The notes: generated by a model from the letters alone, not told the origin. Positions 35,301-43,505 are shown, counted from the first letter of the stretch. The stretch is 64,000 bases of DNA from PALSA-505 sp036267135 (GCA_036267135.1 DATAWQ010000068.1:48678-112677), one strand, 5' to 3'. Made by a program: numbers and translations.

Positions 35301-35727
35301 GTTCACACCGGCCGCGGTGGGCCCGGCGGCCGGGGGCCTGGTGGTGACCACGCAGGATGACGGCCAGCCGCCGGTCAGCGGCGGCGCGACGGTCAGCGCC
35401 ACCGTGCCGACGCCGCGGCTGACCACCACGCCAGGGCTGGCCTCGTACGGGGAAACCACGCAGGTCAGGGGAGCCTGGTTCGCGCCGGGGCGGAAGGTCA
35501 AGCTGACCTGGAGCCCCGGGCTCGGGTCGGTGGTGGCCACCGCGTCCGGGTCGGGCTCGTTCACCGCGTACATGGTGATCTTCCCGAACGACGTCATCGG
35601 GCCGCGGATGCTGCGGGCCAACGGCGGCGCCGGGGTGCGGGCCAGTGCTCAGTTCCTGGTCCAGCAGGGTTCTACCGAGCCGCCGTTCTCGTCCTCGGGG
35701 CAGCCGGGCGGGTCACCGGCGCCCTGA
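32341..35727 (+). CDS. Large secreted or anchored protein with TolB/PD40-like propeller repeats
   Basis: 1128 aa from ATG at 32341 (ATG at 32350 is also possible). A hydrophobic segment near the N-terminus (KATALIAVALLMAALLTGLLAG) is a signal or anchor. Repeats such as GPTISADGRLVGYEQGGNVYV, PAVSADGRYVGFAAP and PSLAGDGQQVAFAT follow the PD40/TolB beta-propeller pattern. Near residues 920-1020 there is a choice-of-anchor-D-like domain (GFGRVLVDSGTRAVTVTVTDTGPGPGTVTGV). It faces outward and is divergent from the envelope gene at 30850-32151. Proteins like this occur beside eCIS loci; possible role in the envelope, unproved. A four-unit 21-bp repeat is present at 33551. Confidence 0.8.
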   Translation: MPPMDTARQRARRVILPVVKATALIAVALLMAALLTGLLAGPSGRAAAGRPTTAAGSALTSLTLTSVGPDGQPDAPSTQAALAAGGQYAAFQFRPAQQAAEPGPTASARGGRKFVIDGLDQPSSIYLRDLSGATTTRLSDPADGNATGPTISADGRLVGYEQGGNVYVADRQATTDDPVVRRVTGTSRDLPDEHAVACPARLGAGRVTPCGPKLSADGSTLVYPAEQTPVSPQLSVTARLDEEEGGPEGGSGQSDDAVAHRVPPGDLLDLTPYYPGEPYGSPDATALVRYRNIGVTPARISGLTVTEPPGFGSGQPFELSESTCTGVLAPRHSCSATVSYLDDDCPDSNSDAALVAGTLTTHSPVPAGQSGLELTGLCSPALTDAQRVPAGPPGATATAYRTVPLADRAVTLADRAVTLADRAVTLADRTATAHPAEAGCPAPPRGLALTAAPAVTSDVEDAPLIDAGPAETGRPYVIWTPVSVPAQADGSANVDFAAANGDDCGIRLVNPAKLKLADPLPAIAPPPCRQGEQLTGAGTPPTSPPPSTPTAPPAATPPTSSGTASAQTTAAGPPSVCTAYLLISPGAVAPDAAFLGTTYGSYYDLSIAPAAYVTAQGVRHVIVARRDPGGAGNFAASPSTVVSVTSQGAELPGATEPAVSADGRYVGFAAPAPIGRRGAQVASRASQVWWRDTEAAGGGQAGQPGVTTLVSCLPRRRAGPCLAAANADSPSLAGDGQQVAFATTAAVRPHNGFVVPPSGEPAAGGPESRGNPVSPDQVYVRGVTTKASVLVSGAQPFSKPNQDADETDQIGGNGSSYAPAMTEDGTTVGFVSRATDLTGARVAAGAANLYLRAAGGGRDSGAASELVSGDGASLPAGTAVGGPSVDAIGRLVTFAASGALAPGAPAGVASVYTFDRRPRLSGSPGAVGFGRVLVDSGTRAVTVTVTDTGPGPGTVTGVTATGPFLVSGDRCAGARLAAGSRCTVRVTFTPAAVGPAAGGLVVTTQDDGQPPVSGGATVSATVPTPRLTTTPGLASYGETTQVRGAWFAPGRKVKLTWSPGLGSVVATASGSGSFTAYMVIFPNDVIGPRMLRANGGAGVRASAQFLVQQGSTEPPFSSSGQPGGSPAP
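33551..33627. repeat. 21-bp tandem repeat in TolB-like gene
   Basis: About 3.7 copies of CCCTGGCCGACCGGGCCGTCA, encoding a repeated Leu-Ala-Asp-Arg-Ala-Val-Thr. Lies in a non-conserved linker. Confidence 0.9.
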
Positions 35728-35732
35728 ACGGG

Positions 35733-36350
35733 TCAGCTCTCGGTGATGCGGCGCCGTCCCCAGCCTTCTGGGCGGGCCGCGGCCGGCGGCGCCGGCGGCT
35801 TGCGCTGCAGGCCGACCTCGAGGCCGCGCACGGCGGGCGCGAGCTCGGTGAGCAGCGGCGGAACCACCGGTGCGACAACCATGAGGTCGAGGGCGGTGCG
35901 GGCTCGGACGCCGAGGCCCGCCCACAGCCGCAGGGCATCCGCGGCGCGATCCGGGCCGGCCAGCGTGAGCGGCACGGCCTCGCCGGTCCCGGCCAGCAGG
36001 CCGTGCAGGCAGTCGAGCGGGAGGGCGGCCACGGTGGCGCAGCCAGCCAGGAGCGAGCCGAGCAGCTCGTGCTCGCTGGCGTCCGGCCACACGGTGAGCA
36101 GATAGCTGACCCGGTATCTGCGGACCGGTGGCTGCCACCCGGTGGGGTGACCGTTCTCGTCCCGGGTCATCACCCCGTCGCTGACCGGTGGCTGTGCCTC
36201 GCGCACGTCGTAGAGGAACGCGTCGAGCAACGGCGCCTGGGGAGGGTCCGACGCCCAGGACGCGTCCGGCGCGCCGAACTGGATCGCCGTCCCGGACGGG
36301 AGCAGGCGGCTCAGGAACGCCGCGACGCTCGAGTCCAGATCACGCAGCAT
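35733..36350 (-). CDS. DUF4255 cap/terminator protein of the contractile injection system
   Basis: 205 aa. It reads MLRDLDSSVAAFLSRLL, then APLLDAFLYDVREAQPP with PVRRYRVSYLLTVWPDASEHELLG, the pattern of DUF4255 (Pvc16/Afp16 N-terminal) proteins that cap the distal end of the tube and sheath in eCIS particles. It is divergent from the sheath gene with 181 bp between the starts. The C-terminal ~25 residues are Pro/Arg-rich. Confidence 0.88.
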   Translation of the reverse strand: MLRDLDSSVAAFLSRLLPSGTAIQFGAPDASWASDPPQAPLLDAFLYDVREAQPPVSDGVMTRDENGHPTGWQPPVRRYRVSYLLTVWPDASEHELLGSLLAGCATVAALPLDCLHGLLAGTGEAVPLTLAGPDRAADALRLWAGLGVRARTALDLMVVAPVVPPLLTELAPAVRGLEVGLQRKPPAPPAAARPEGWGRRRITES

Positions 36351-36531
36351 GCGGGCATCGTCGCTTATCGCGGCCGGGCGGCGCCGGGTAGCTGACGCAG
36401 CAGGGAGGTCATCGTCAGCTGCGTTTTCCGGCAGCCAGAGCTGCGCGGATCCTGGGTTGCTCGTGACGTCCCCCGAGCCGGTGGGGCTGCGACGCTGAGC
36501 TGGTCAGCGCGGTCTGAAAGGTGGAAGCCCG
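36351..36531. promoter_or_regulatory. Divergent promoter region cap / sheath operon
   Basis: 181 bp between divergent starts. The sheath gene has GAAAGGTGGAAG as ribosome site 5-14 bp upstream of ATG. No clear palindrome or consensus promoter is visible by eye, but transcription of the main eCIS operon must start here or further upstream. Confidence 0.5.
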
Positions 36532-38097
36532 ATGCCCAGCTATCTGTCACCTGGCGTATACGTCGAGGAGGTCCCGTCGGGGACCAAGCCGATCGAGGGA
36601 GTCGGCACGGCGTTGTGCGCGTTCGTCGGATTCACCGAGCGCGGCCCGGCCAACGAACCCGTGCTCGTGACGAACTGGACGCAGTACACGAACGCCTTCG
36701 GCGCGTTTACCGAGGGCGCGTTCCTGCCGCAGGCCGTCTACGGGTACTTCCTCAACGGGGGCGGGGCGGCGTACGTCGTCCGGGTGGGTGACGGCGCCGC
36801 CGCCGGACCGGGCCAGAACGGCTCGGATCCGGCCAAGGCCGCGCTTCCCGCCGGGCCTGCGGCGGAATTGACGACCGGCGGCGAGGCGTCCAAGCCGGCC
36901 TTCCGGGTGCGCGCACTCGAGGCCGCGGCGGACTCGGACATCGCGGTCGAGGTCACCGAGGCGTCCGAGCCCGGCGAGGACACCTTCAGGCTCGTCGTGA
37001 TCAAGGACGGCAAGCCCACCGAGACCTTCGACAACGTGACGGCCCGGCGCGGGCCGGGCAACGTCACGACCGCGGTGCGGCAGCGCTCCAAGCTGATCAC
37101 GATCGAGGAGGTCAAGCCGGCGCCGCTGGCGGTACCGGAGAAGGGCGTCCGGGTCGCGCTGACCGGCGGCGACACACCCGCGGTGCCCGAGGTGCAGCCC
37201 GATCACTACATCGGCGACGCCGGCGCCCGGACCGGTTTCGGCGGCCTGGAGGCGATCGACGACGTCACCATGCTCTGCGTGCCCGACCTGATGACCGCCT
37301 ACCAGGCGGGCACGATCGACGGCGACGGGCTCAAGTCGGTGCAGCTCGGGATGATCGCGCACTGCGAGCTGATGGGGAACCGGGTCGCGATCCTGGACCC
37401 GCCGCCCGGACTCAGCCCGCAGCGGGTGAAGGAGTGGCGGTCGGACGTGGCCGGCTACGACTCCAAGTTCGCGACGCTGTACTGGCCGTGGATCAAGGTC
37501 ATGGATCCGGTCAGCGGCAAGCCCCTCATGGTGCCGCCGAGCGGCCATGTCGCCGGGATCTGGGCCCGCACCGACGACACCAGGGGCGTGCACAAGGCGC
37601 CCGCGAACGAGGTGCTGCGTGGCGTGATCGATCTCGAATCCGGGCTGACCAAGGGTGAGCACGATCAGCTCAATCCGATCGGGGTCAACTGCATCCGTGC
37701 CTTCCGCGGCCAGGGCATCAGGGTGTGGGGCGCGCGCACGCTGAGCAGCGACCCGGAGTGGCGGTACCTCAACGTGCGGCGGCTGTTCAACTACATCGAG
37801 CAGTCGATCCTGCAGGGCACGAACTGGGCCGTCTTCGAGCCGAACGACCACCGGCTGTGGGGAACGATGGAGCGCGCCCTCAGCATGTTCCTGCGGCGGG
37901 TGTGGCGCAGCGGCGCGTTGTTCGGCACCAGCCCGGACCAGGCGTTCTTCGTCCGGTGCAACGAGGAGAACAATCCGCCGGAAAACAGGGACGTCGGCAT
38001 ACTCACGGTCGACGTCGGCATCGCGCCCGTGAAGCCCGCCGAATTCATCGTCTTCCGGCTGTCCCAGTTCTCAGAAGGCGCCGGCCTCGAAGAATAG
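36532..38097 (+). CDS. Contractile sheath protein
   Basis: 521 aa. The N-terminus SYLSPGVYVEEVPSGTKPIEGVGTALCAFVGFTERGP is the tail-sheath signature. The C-terminal part has RRLFNYIEQSILQGTNWAVFEPNDHRLW and ends with GILTVDVGIAPVKPAEFIVFRLSQF, the conserved core that builds the contractile sheath in phages, T6SS-like systems and eCIS. The middle domain (about 75-230) is variable and Pro/Ala-rich, exposed on the sheath surface. It is the only sheath gene; Afp/PVC loci often have several. It is followed 11 bp later by the tube gene. Confidence 0.97.
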   Translation: MPSYLSPGVYVEEVPSGTKPIEGVGTALCAFVGFTERGPANEPVLVTNWTQYTNAFGAFTEGAFLPQAVYGYFLNGGGAAYVVRVGDGAAAGPGQNGSDPAKAALPAGPAAELTTGGEASKPAFRVRALEAAADSDIAVEVTEASEPGEDTFRLVVIKDGKPTETFDNVTARRGPGNVTTAVRQRSKLITIEEVKPAPLAVPEKGVRVALTGGDTPAVPEVQPDHYIGDAGARTGFGGLEAIDDVTMLCVPDLMTAYQAGTIDGDGLKSVQLGMIAHCELMGNRVAILDPPPGLSPQRVKEWRSDVAGYDSKFATLYWPWIKVMDPVSGKPLMVPPSGHVAGIWARTDDTRGVHKAPANEVLRGVIDLESGLTKGEHDQLNPIGVNCIRAFRGQGIRVWGARTLSSDPEWRYLNVRRLFNYIEQSILQGTNWAVFEPNDHRLWGTMERALSMFLRRVWRSGALFGTSPDQAFFVRCNEENNPPENRDVGILTVDVGIAPVKPAEFIVFRLSQFSEGAGLEE

Positions 38098-38108
38098 AGG
38101 AGAGATAA

Positions 38109-38621
38109 ATGACAATGCCCGTTCCGGTAACCGCTCCCCGGTTTATTCTCCAGACGGTTACGAACAGCACTACCTGGGCCTTCGCCGAGCTGACCAACAT
38201 CGCCATGGAGGTCGAGCCGCACGAGCTCATCTACTGCCACCCCGACGGGGCCATCCAGCACACCAAGCAGTACGGCAAGACCAAGCCGCCAACGGTGACG
38301 CTGAAGAAGTTCATGGACAGCGACACCTCGCTGTGGGCCTGGCATGTCGCGGCCCAGGCGGGCAGCCCGAACGCGCGGCTCGACTGCACGCTGACCGTCT
38401 ACAAGGCCGGCTCGCCCGGGCTGGCGCCGAGCAGCCAGGACCAGATATTCCAATGGATGCTGCAGGGCGCCTGGCCCAGCAAACTCGACGTGGCGGGCAT
38501 GAAGGCGGGCGGCACCGAGACCACCATGATCACGGCGACGTTCCAATGCGAATTGATCACGATACCGAGCGTCAGCCCGAACCCGACGGCGGGTATCCCG
38601 TCGATTCCGGCGAACGTATAA
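38109..38621 (+). CDS. Inner tube-like protein (gp19 family, divergent)
   Basis: 170 aa. By position right after the sheath and by size it is the inner tube subunit. The sequence has a beta-rich pattern (FILQTVTNSTTWAFAELTNIAMEVEPHELIYCHPDGAIQHTKQYGKTKPPTVTLKKFMDSDTSLWAWH) like gp19 tube proteins, in which pairs of strands form the hexameter ring, but divergence is high. The tube carries the cargo in its lumen. A GGAG-like site (GAGGAGAGATAA) precedes ATG. Confidence 0.85.
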   Translation: MTMPVPVTAPRFILQTVTNSTTWAFAELTNIAMEVEPHELIYCHPDGAIQHTKQYGKTKPPTVTLKKFMDSDTSLWAWHVAAQAGSPNARLDCTLTVYKAGSPGLAPSSQDQIFQWMLQGAWPSKLDVAGMKAGGTETTMITATFQCELITIPSVSPNPTAGIPSIPANV

Positions 38622-38705
38622 CCAGGAATGGGACAGCGGCCAATGGTCAACAGCCTGACGCGATCCTCTCATGAGCAGGCCGGGCAGAGCGCCGGCGGCG
38701 GAGTG

Positions 38706-39071
38706 ATGACCGAGTACCCCTTCGTCCTTCCCCGGGGTTACGTCGACGAGTACGGAAAGCTGCACCGTGACGGGGTCATGCGGCTCGCCACGGCGCGCGA
38801 CGAGATCAGCACCCAGTCCGATCCCAGGGTCCGGCAGAACCCGGCCTACCTGACCGTGCTGCTGCTGTCGCGGACGCTGACCAGGCTGGGCTCGGTCACG
38901 CCCATCGACGAGTTCGTGGTGGAGAACCTCTTTGCCTCTGACCTGGCTTTCCTGCGGGACCTTTATCAGCGGATCAACGCCGAGGGGCACACGGAAGCCG
39001 ACGTGACCTGCCCGGCCTGCGAGCACCAGTTCGCCATCGACGTGGCGGGTGATGCCTCGGGGGAAGCATGA
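38706..39071 (+). CDS. Phage tail assembly-like (baseplate chaperone) protein
   Basis: 121 aa from ATG at 38706 (38628 and 38643 are alternatives, adding 26 or 21 residues). The core is EYPFVLPRGYVDEYGKLHRDGVMRLATARDEISTQSDPRVRQNPAYLTVLLLSRTLTRLG, a conserved family in eCIS loci related to T4-like baseplate-hub/tail-assembly proteins. A CPAC...C-type zinc motif (VTCPACEHQF) lies near the C-terminus. It probably helps build the baseplate or tube rather than forming part of the particle. Confidence 0.82.
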   Translation: MTEYPFVLPRGYVDEYGKLHRDGVMRLATARDEISTQSDPRVRQNPAYLTVLLLSRTLTRLGSVTPIDEFVVENLFASDLAFLRDLYQRINAEGHTEADVTCPACEHQFAIDVAGDASGEA

Positions 39072-39262
39072 GGTACGCGGCTGGACGGCTGTGGGAGGAA
39101 GTCGCGTACCTCGCCTACTACCTGCATTGGTCGCTCGAGGAGATTCTCGACCTGCCGCACCCGGTTCGTGACCTCATGATCGGCGAGGTCGGGAAGATCC
39201 ACAACCAGCTCTCGGGAGAAACGGGTGCAGACGTTGACCAGCCACGGCCCTGGGCCGGGTGA
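39068..39262 (+). CDS. DUF6760-like small eCIS protein
   Basis: 64 aa. MRYAAGRLWEEVAYLAYYLHWSLEEILDLPHPVRDLMIGEVGKIH is the pattern of a small helical protein found between tail-assembly and DUF4157 genes in actinobacterial eCIS loci. ATG overlaps the preceding stop by 4 bp, and its own stop overlaps a GTG at 39259. Function unknown. Confidence 0.8.
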   Translation: MRYAAGRLWEEVAYLAYYLHWSLEEILDLPHPVRDLMIGEVGKIHNQLSGETGADVDQPRPWAG

Positions 39263-39270
39263 GGGCTGAC

Positions 39271-42200
39271 ATGCGCTGGCCGTTCGGATCATGGCGCCGG
39301 GGGGCGCCGGCCGGGGGTGTCTCCGGCGGTGTGGGTCCTGGTGGCGCGGGTTTGGGGGGCGCGGGTTTGGGGGGCGCGGGTTTGGGCAGCGCGGGTTTGG
39401 GCAGCGCGGGCGCGGAGGCCAGGCCTGGCTGGCGAGGCGTCCCGCCGCTCGTCGCTCCCGCGGCCGCGCGGCCGCCTGTGCTCAACGACGAGGCCAGCGT
39501 GCCGTGCCGGACCGGGGCCGGCTGGGTCACGGCTCCATCGGCGCGGCCCGCGCGGCCCGCGGCCGACATGGCGGCGGCCGACATGGCGGTGCTGCCTCCG
39601 GCGGGGCGCGCGTCCGGGCTGGTCTCGGTGGCGCCGATCCGGCCCGCTGTCCCGGTCAGCCGGCGGGCCATCGCGCGGGCGCGCTCCGTGCTGGCTCATC
39701 GCGCCGCCCCCTTGACGGCGGCCGCCGCGCTACCGGCGGTGCCCGGGGTGAGCCGCGGCTGGCCGGTCAGGGATCACCAGGTCACGCGTGGTTCTTGCCT
39801 CACCGAGGCAACCGGGGATTACGTCGGTGAGCCCGGCGAAGCCAGCCCTCCGTACCGTGCCTCCGCCTTCGAACGGCAGATCTCGCTGGTGAAGGTTTCT
39901 CCGCCGTGGCTGTCACCCGGTGACACGCCCGGGAGTGACATGCCAGGGGTTGCCGATCTCCCGGTCCGGCCGCACCGACGGCCTGCCCCGCCACCAGGGC
40001 TGATGGCCGCGACGATGCGGGGCGGACCGCGGCTGGCCGACACCAGCCCGGCTTTCTCGCCGGAACAGCCACCCGCCGCGGCGGCATCGCCTCACCCGGC
40101 CGCATCGCCCCACCCGGCGGCATCGCCCCACCCGGCCGCATCGCCCTACCCGGCCGCATTGGGCCAGCCGACGGTGGGGGCCCTGCCAACCGTGTTGGCC
40201 CAGTGGACGGCGGCGCCGGCGATGTCACCCGCGCCCGCGTCTGGTCTTCCGGCGCCGGCGCCACCTGGATCCGTGTCGCGGGCTGGGGCCGACGGCCTGC
40301 CCCGGCATCCCCGCACCAGCATCGGCCGCAGCCGCCGTCTGGGTCTTGGGCCGCCGATCGCGAAGTTCACCGAGCGCGCGGGCGTGGATGAGGGACTGGC
40401 TCATGCTGCGGGTCCTGACGACGGTCACGGGGCTGGCGCCGGGCCCGGACGCGCCGCGGACGAGAACCCGACCCACGACACCAGCCAGGATCCTGCGGCC
40501 GGTTCCGGCAACGCCACGGCCGCCAGACCCGGAGGCGCTGCCGGCGAGAACCCAGCCCACGACTCCAGCTACGACCCAGGCGCCAGCCCCACCTTTGGCC
40601 ACGGGCGCGTCGCCGGTCACCCCGAGGCCGGACGCGGCGGGGCCTCCGGACACGGGCGCCCCGCGGGCGGGAGCCCATCGCGCGCCGACGACGGCGGACA
40701 CGGCCTGGCATCCGGACACGCGGGCACAGCGGGCGAGAGGCCGACCCACGCCACCGGCCCCGGACACGACCTGGCTTATGGACACGGGCGCGCGGCGGCC
40801 CGCCTGGCTAGCGGTCAGGGCGAGCCGGGCGGGGGCACCCACCCGGTCTCCGGCGGCGGTGCGGTCGCGTCGGGGGCAGGGACACAGACCCCGGCGAGCC
40901 AGGCCAGCGCCGGGCCTGGTGACGCTCGCGCCGGCGCATCCGCGTCCGGCCTGCCTGGCCACCCCGCGGCTCCTCAGCCGGGCCGACGTGTCGCGGGCGC
41001 TCGAACCACCCCCCGGCCAGACCCTGGCCTGGCCCCGGCCCGTCCTAGCGGTCCAGGCTCTGGCCTGGCCCACGACGCGGCGAGCGACCGGGCCACGGCC
41101 ACACCACGTCAGGCCCGGCCGCGAACGCGTGCCGAGCGGCTTGGGGCCCGGCCGTCCTCCGCCGGGCCGGACACCGGTCACGGCGTCGCGGCGGGGGCTG
41201 CTGGTTCGGCCGGCCCAGAGTCACCGGCCCGGATCCACCGGCCTGATGCCACCGGGCACTGGTCAGCGGATACCACCCAAGCCGCGACGATCATGCCAGC
41301 ACCGGGTCGGACCGCCTCCGGCAGTGCTCCAGGCGCGGCCGGGGTTCCTGGCTTCGCGGGCAGCCTCACGGTAGAGGCGGCGCCGGGCCCGGGCGGCGGC
41401 ACAGTGTTCGCCGACACGGAGCTAGCCGACACGGGTCTGGGGGGCCCGGCGGAACGTGATGAGAATCCGGCCGCCCGGCTGAACGGGCCGGTGTACCGCG
41501 CGGCGGTCGCGGCCGCGCCCACTCGCGTCACGTCCGTCCCGGCGAACGCGGGCGCCTCCACCCACTCGGTGCCGCAACAGCTAGCCAGCAGCTTCCGGTC
41601 ACTGACCGGGTTCGACGTCTCCGGTATCCGGGTGCACCGGGGCCGGGCGGTGGCCGAGCAGGCGAGCGCGTACCAGGCCCGCGCCTTCACCAGAGGAGGC
41701 GAGATCTTCCTGCCCGATGAGGCGGGGTCGCTGGAGCACGGCGGGACGCAGGCCCTGCTCGCACACGAACTGACCCACGCGGTGCAGCAGCGCGTCCTGT
41801 CCCCGGCGCTGCCCGCCGAGACATCGCTGGAAGGCCAGGCCCTCGAGCGCGAGGCCAGCGGCGTGGAGGAGTGGTACCGCTCGGGCGGCGGCGCGCCCCT
41901 CACCCACCTGCCGGTCGCCCTGCTGCTCGCCGGGCGGGCCGGGGCTGGGGCGCCCCGCCAGGGGACGTGGCCTGCCGCCGCCGGAGGCTACTTCCCCCTC
42001 CCCGGATCTGCTTCCGTGACCAGTGGCGCGCAGCGCCAGCCTGGCGACTCACCGCCGTCGGATGCGTTCGGGGACGCCACCTCGGCGGACGAGCCGCCGG
42101 GCGCGGCCGCCTCCGGCGGGCTGATGCTGCTCCCTGGCCAGGCCGGCCCGGATGTGATCACCGGTTCCGCGGCGCCCGGCATCGGGCCGGCACCCGATGG

Positions 42201-42441
42201 GCCGGTGACCGTGGCCGATGGTTCCGCGGCGCCAGCGGCTGCCGTCAGCGAAGAGATCGCCTCGCTGCTCCGCAACTCCGAGCGCCTGGCCGAGATGTGC
42301 GAGGAGCGACCGGTCGACCTGGACGACCCGACCACCATCGACGAGCTCGCCACGAAGGCGTACCCGCGCATGCGGCGCATGCTCCGGGCCGAACTGCTGG
42401 TCGACCGCGAGCGGGCCGGGCTGCTCGCGGACTTCAGATAG
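39271..42441 (+). CDS. DUF4157 (eCIS core domain) protein with very long low-complexity region
   Basis: 1056 aa from ATG at 39271 (GAGGG upstream). The recognisable part is about residues 755-880: VPQQLASSFRSLTGFDVSGIRVHRGRAVAEQASAYQARAFTRGGEIFLPDE, followed by HELTHAVQQ (His832, Glu833, His836) of a HExxH-type metallopeptidase. This is the eCIS core domain found across these loci. The first ~750 residues are Pro/Ala/Gly-rich and disordered with short repeats. The C-terminal ~180 residues are less ordered and end in an acidic segment plus a helical PRMRRMLRAELLVDRERAGLL. Its role (protease, maturation or structural) is unknown. Confidence 0.9.
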   Translation: MRWPFGSWRRGAPAGGVSGGVGPGGAGLGGAGLGGAGLGSAGLGSAGAEARPGWRGVPPLVAPAAARPPVLNDEASVPCRTGAGWVTAPSARPARPAADMAAADMAVLPPAGRASGLVSVAPIRPAVPVSRRAIARARSVLAHRAAPLTAAAALPAVPGVSRGWPVRDHQVTRGSCLTEATGDYVGEPGEASPPYRASAFERQISLVKVSPPWLSPGDTPGSDMPGVADLPVRPHRRPAPPPGLMAATMRGGPRLADTSPAFSPEQPPAAAASPHPAASPHPAASPHPAASPYPAALGQPTVGALPTVLAQWTAAPAMSPAPASGLPAPAPPGSVSRAGADGLPRHPRTSIGRSRRLGLGPPIAKFTERAGVDEGLAHAAGPDDGHGAGAGPGRAADENPTHDTSQDPAAGSGNATAARPGGAAGENPAHDSSYDPGASPTFGHGRVAGHPEAGRGGASGHGRPAGGSPSRADDGGHGLASGHAGTAGERPTHATGPGHDLAYGHGRAAARLASGQGEPGGGTHPVSGGGAVASGAGTQTPASQASAGPGDARAGASASGLPGHPAAPQPGRRVAGARTTPRPDPGLAPARPSGPGSGLAHDAASDRATATPRQARPRTRAERLGARPSSAGPDTGHGVAAGAAGSAGPESPARIHRPDATGHWSADTTQAATIMPAPGRTASGSAPGAAGVPGFAGSLTVEAAPGPGGGTVFADTELADTGLGGPAERDENPAARLNGPVYRAAVAAAPTRVTSVPANAGASTHSVPQQLASSFRSLTGFDVSGIRVHRGRAVAEQASAYQARAFTRGGEIFLPDEAGSLEHGGTQALLAHELTHAVQQRVLSPALPAETSLEGQALEREASGVEEWYRSGGGAPLTHLPVALLLAGRAGAGAPRQGTWPAAAGGYFPLPGSASVTSGAQRQPGDSPPSDAFGDATSADEPPGAAASGGLMLLPGQAGPDVITGSAAPGIGPAPDGPVTVADGSAAPAAAVSEEIASLLRNSERLAEMCEERPVDLDDPTTIDELATKAYPRMRRMLRAELLVDRERAGLLADFR
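39346..39405. repeat. 15-bp tandem repeat in DUF4157 gene
   Basis: Four units of GCGGGTTTGGG(G/C)(G/A)GC encoding Ala-Gly-Leu-Gly-Gly/Ser. Part of the disordered N-terminal region. Confidence 0.9.
40084..40155. repeat. 18-bp tandem repeat in DUF4157 gene
   Basis: Four units of GCATCGCC(C/T)(C/T)ACCCGGC(C/G), encoding a six-residue Ala-Ser-Pro-(His/Tyr)-Pro-Ala repeat. Confidence 0.9.
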
Positions 42442-42450
42442 AGGAGCGGC

Positions 42451-42963
42451 ATGACAAGCATTGGCGCCATCGCCAGCCAGGCGCAGGCATTCGCCGACGA
42501 CTTCTTCGGCATGTCGCATCATTTCATCGTCGTCATCGACAACCCGGCGTACAACCTTGGCTTCTGGCAGAAGGCATCGGGGCTTACCGTCAAGTGGGAT
42601 ATTTGTTCGTACCGCGGTTGTGACGCTGGCAACGAGTTCTGGATATACCCGGGGCTCACCAAGTACGAAAACATCAAGCTGACCCGTCCTATCTCCCCGG
42701 CCTCGAATGTGACGCAGGCGTGGCTCACCGCAACCTCGGCGAACATGCAGCCGCAAAGCGGGGCGATCGTTCTGTGCGCCCCCATGGGCATTCCAATCAT
42801 GACCTGGCGGCTCTATCAGTTCTTCCCGGTGAGCTGGCAGGTGAGCGAATTCACTGCGGCCGAGGCGAAGATAGTGACAGAAACGCTAGAAATCGCACAC
42901 ACCGGATTCCTGGACGACCAGGTCGCGGCGAACCCGGCCAATCTGGCAACGCTGAAGGGGTAG
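42451..42963 (+). CDS. Phage tail tube-like protein (gp19 family)
   Basis: 170 aa. HHFIVVIDNPAYNLGFWQKASGLTVKWDICSYRGCDAGNEFWIYPGLTKYENIKLTRPIS then a C-terminal WRLYQFFPVSWQVSEFTAAEAKIVTETLEIAHTGF, a typical gp19-like tail tube pattern. Together with the next gene it probably forms the baseplate-proximal tube adaptor rings, as Afp5/Afp6-type paralogues do. GGAGCGGC precedes the ATG. Confidence 0.92.
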   Translation: MTSIGAIASQAQAFADDFFGMSHHFIVVIDNPAYNLGFWQKASGLTVKWDICSYRGCDAGNEFWIYPGLTKYENIKLTRPISPASNVTQAWLTATSANMQPQSGAIVLCAPMGIPIMTWRLYQFFPVSWQVSEFTAAEAKIVTETLEIAHTGFLDDQVAANPANLATLKG

Positions 42964-42968
42964 TTGAG

Positions 42969-43505
42969 ATGCCTGCGACCATGGCCCAAACGGTGCTCAA
43001 GAAGGCGACCGGCGGCGCACTCGGTGACTACCCGAACTTCGGGATGTCGATGCGCTTCCTGGTCGTAGTCGACGACGTCCAGATAAAAAACCTCGGGCTC
43101 TGGCAGAGCTGCAAGGGGCTGTCGGTAGAACTGAAATACAAGAAGGTCGGCGCAGGCGGTCTCTACACCCAGGAGTACCTGCTTCCCGAAAGCCTGTCCT
43201 ATGGCAAAGTCAAACTCGAGCGCGCCGTCAACGAGAATGATTCGACCGCCGTCCAGCAGTGGCTGACCGGATACGTCAGCGACTGGAATTCCTACCCAGC
43301 AAGCCGGGGAGCGGCGCCACAGTCCACGAATGTGGTTATTACGCTGCTCGACTATCAACTCGACAAGGTCATGGCGTGGACGCTCCGCCAGGCCCGGCCC
43401 ACCAAATGGGATGGGCCGTCGCTGAGCGCGACCGAGAACAAGGTCGCCATCGAGTCGCTCGAGTTCGAGCATGAAGGATTTCTCTCCGTGTCCGGGGGGC
43501 ACTGA
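42969..43505 (+). CDS. Phage tail tube-like protein (gp19 family)
   Basis: 178 aa. FGMSMRFLVVVDDVQIKNLGLWQSCKGLSVELKYKKVGAGGLYTQEYLLPESLSYGKVKLERAVNENDSTAVQQWL and WTLRQARPTKWDGPSLSATENKVAIESLEFEHEGF are clear tail-tube signatures. It is paralogous to the preceding gene and sits 6 bp after it. Confidence 0.92.
   Translation: MPATMAQTVLKKATGGALGDYPNFGMSMRFLVVVDDVQIKNLGLWQSCKGLSVELKYKKVGAGGLYTQEYLLPESLSYGKVKLERAVNENDSTAVQQWLTGYVSDWNSYPASRGAAPQSTNVVITLLDYQLDKVMAWTLRQARPTKWDGPSLSATENKVAIESLEFEHEGFLSVSGGH

Noticed and set aside
36547..37851. Minus-strand frame opposite the sheath gene
   Set aside because: Antisense shadow of a highly conserved sheath protein.
40225..41374. Several frames on both strands within the DUF4157 gene
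   Set aside because: They arise from repetitive GC-rich coding and have no recognisable domains.
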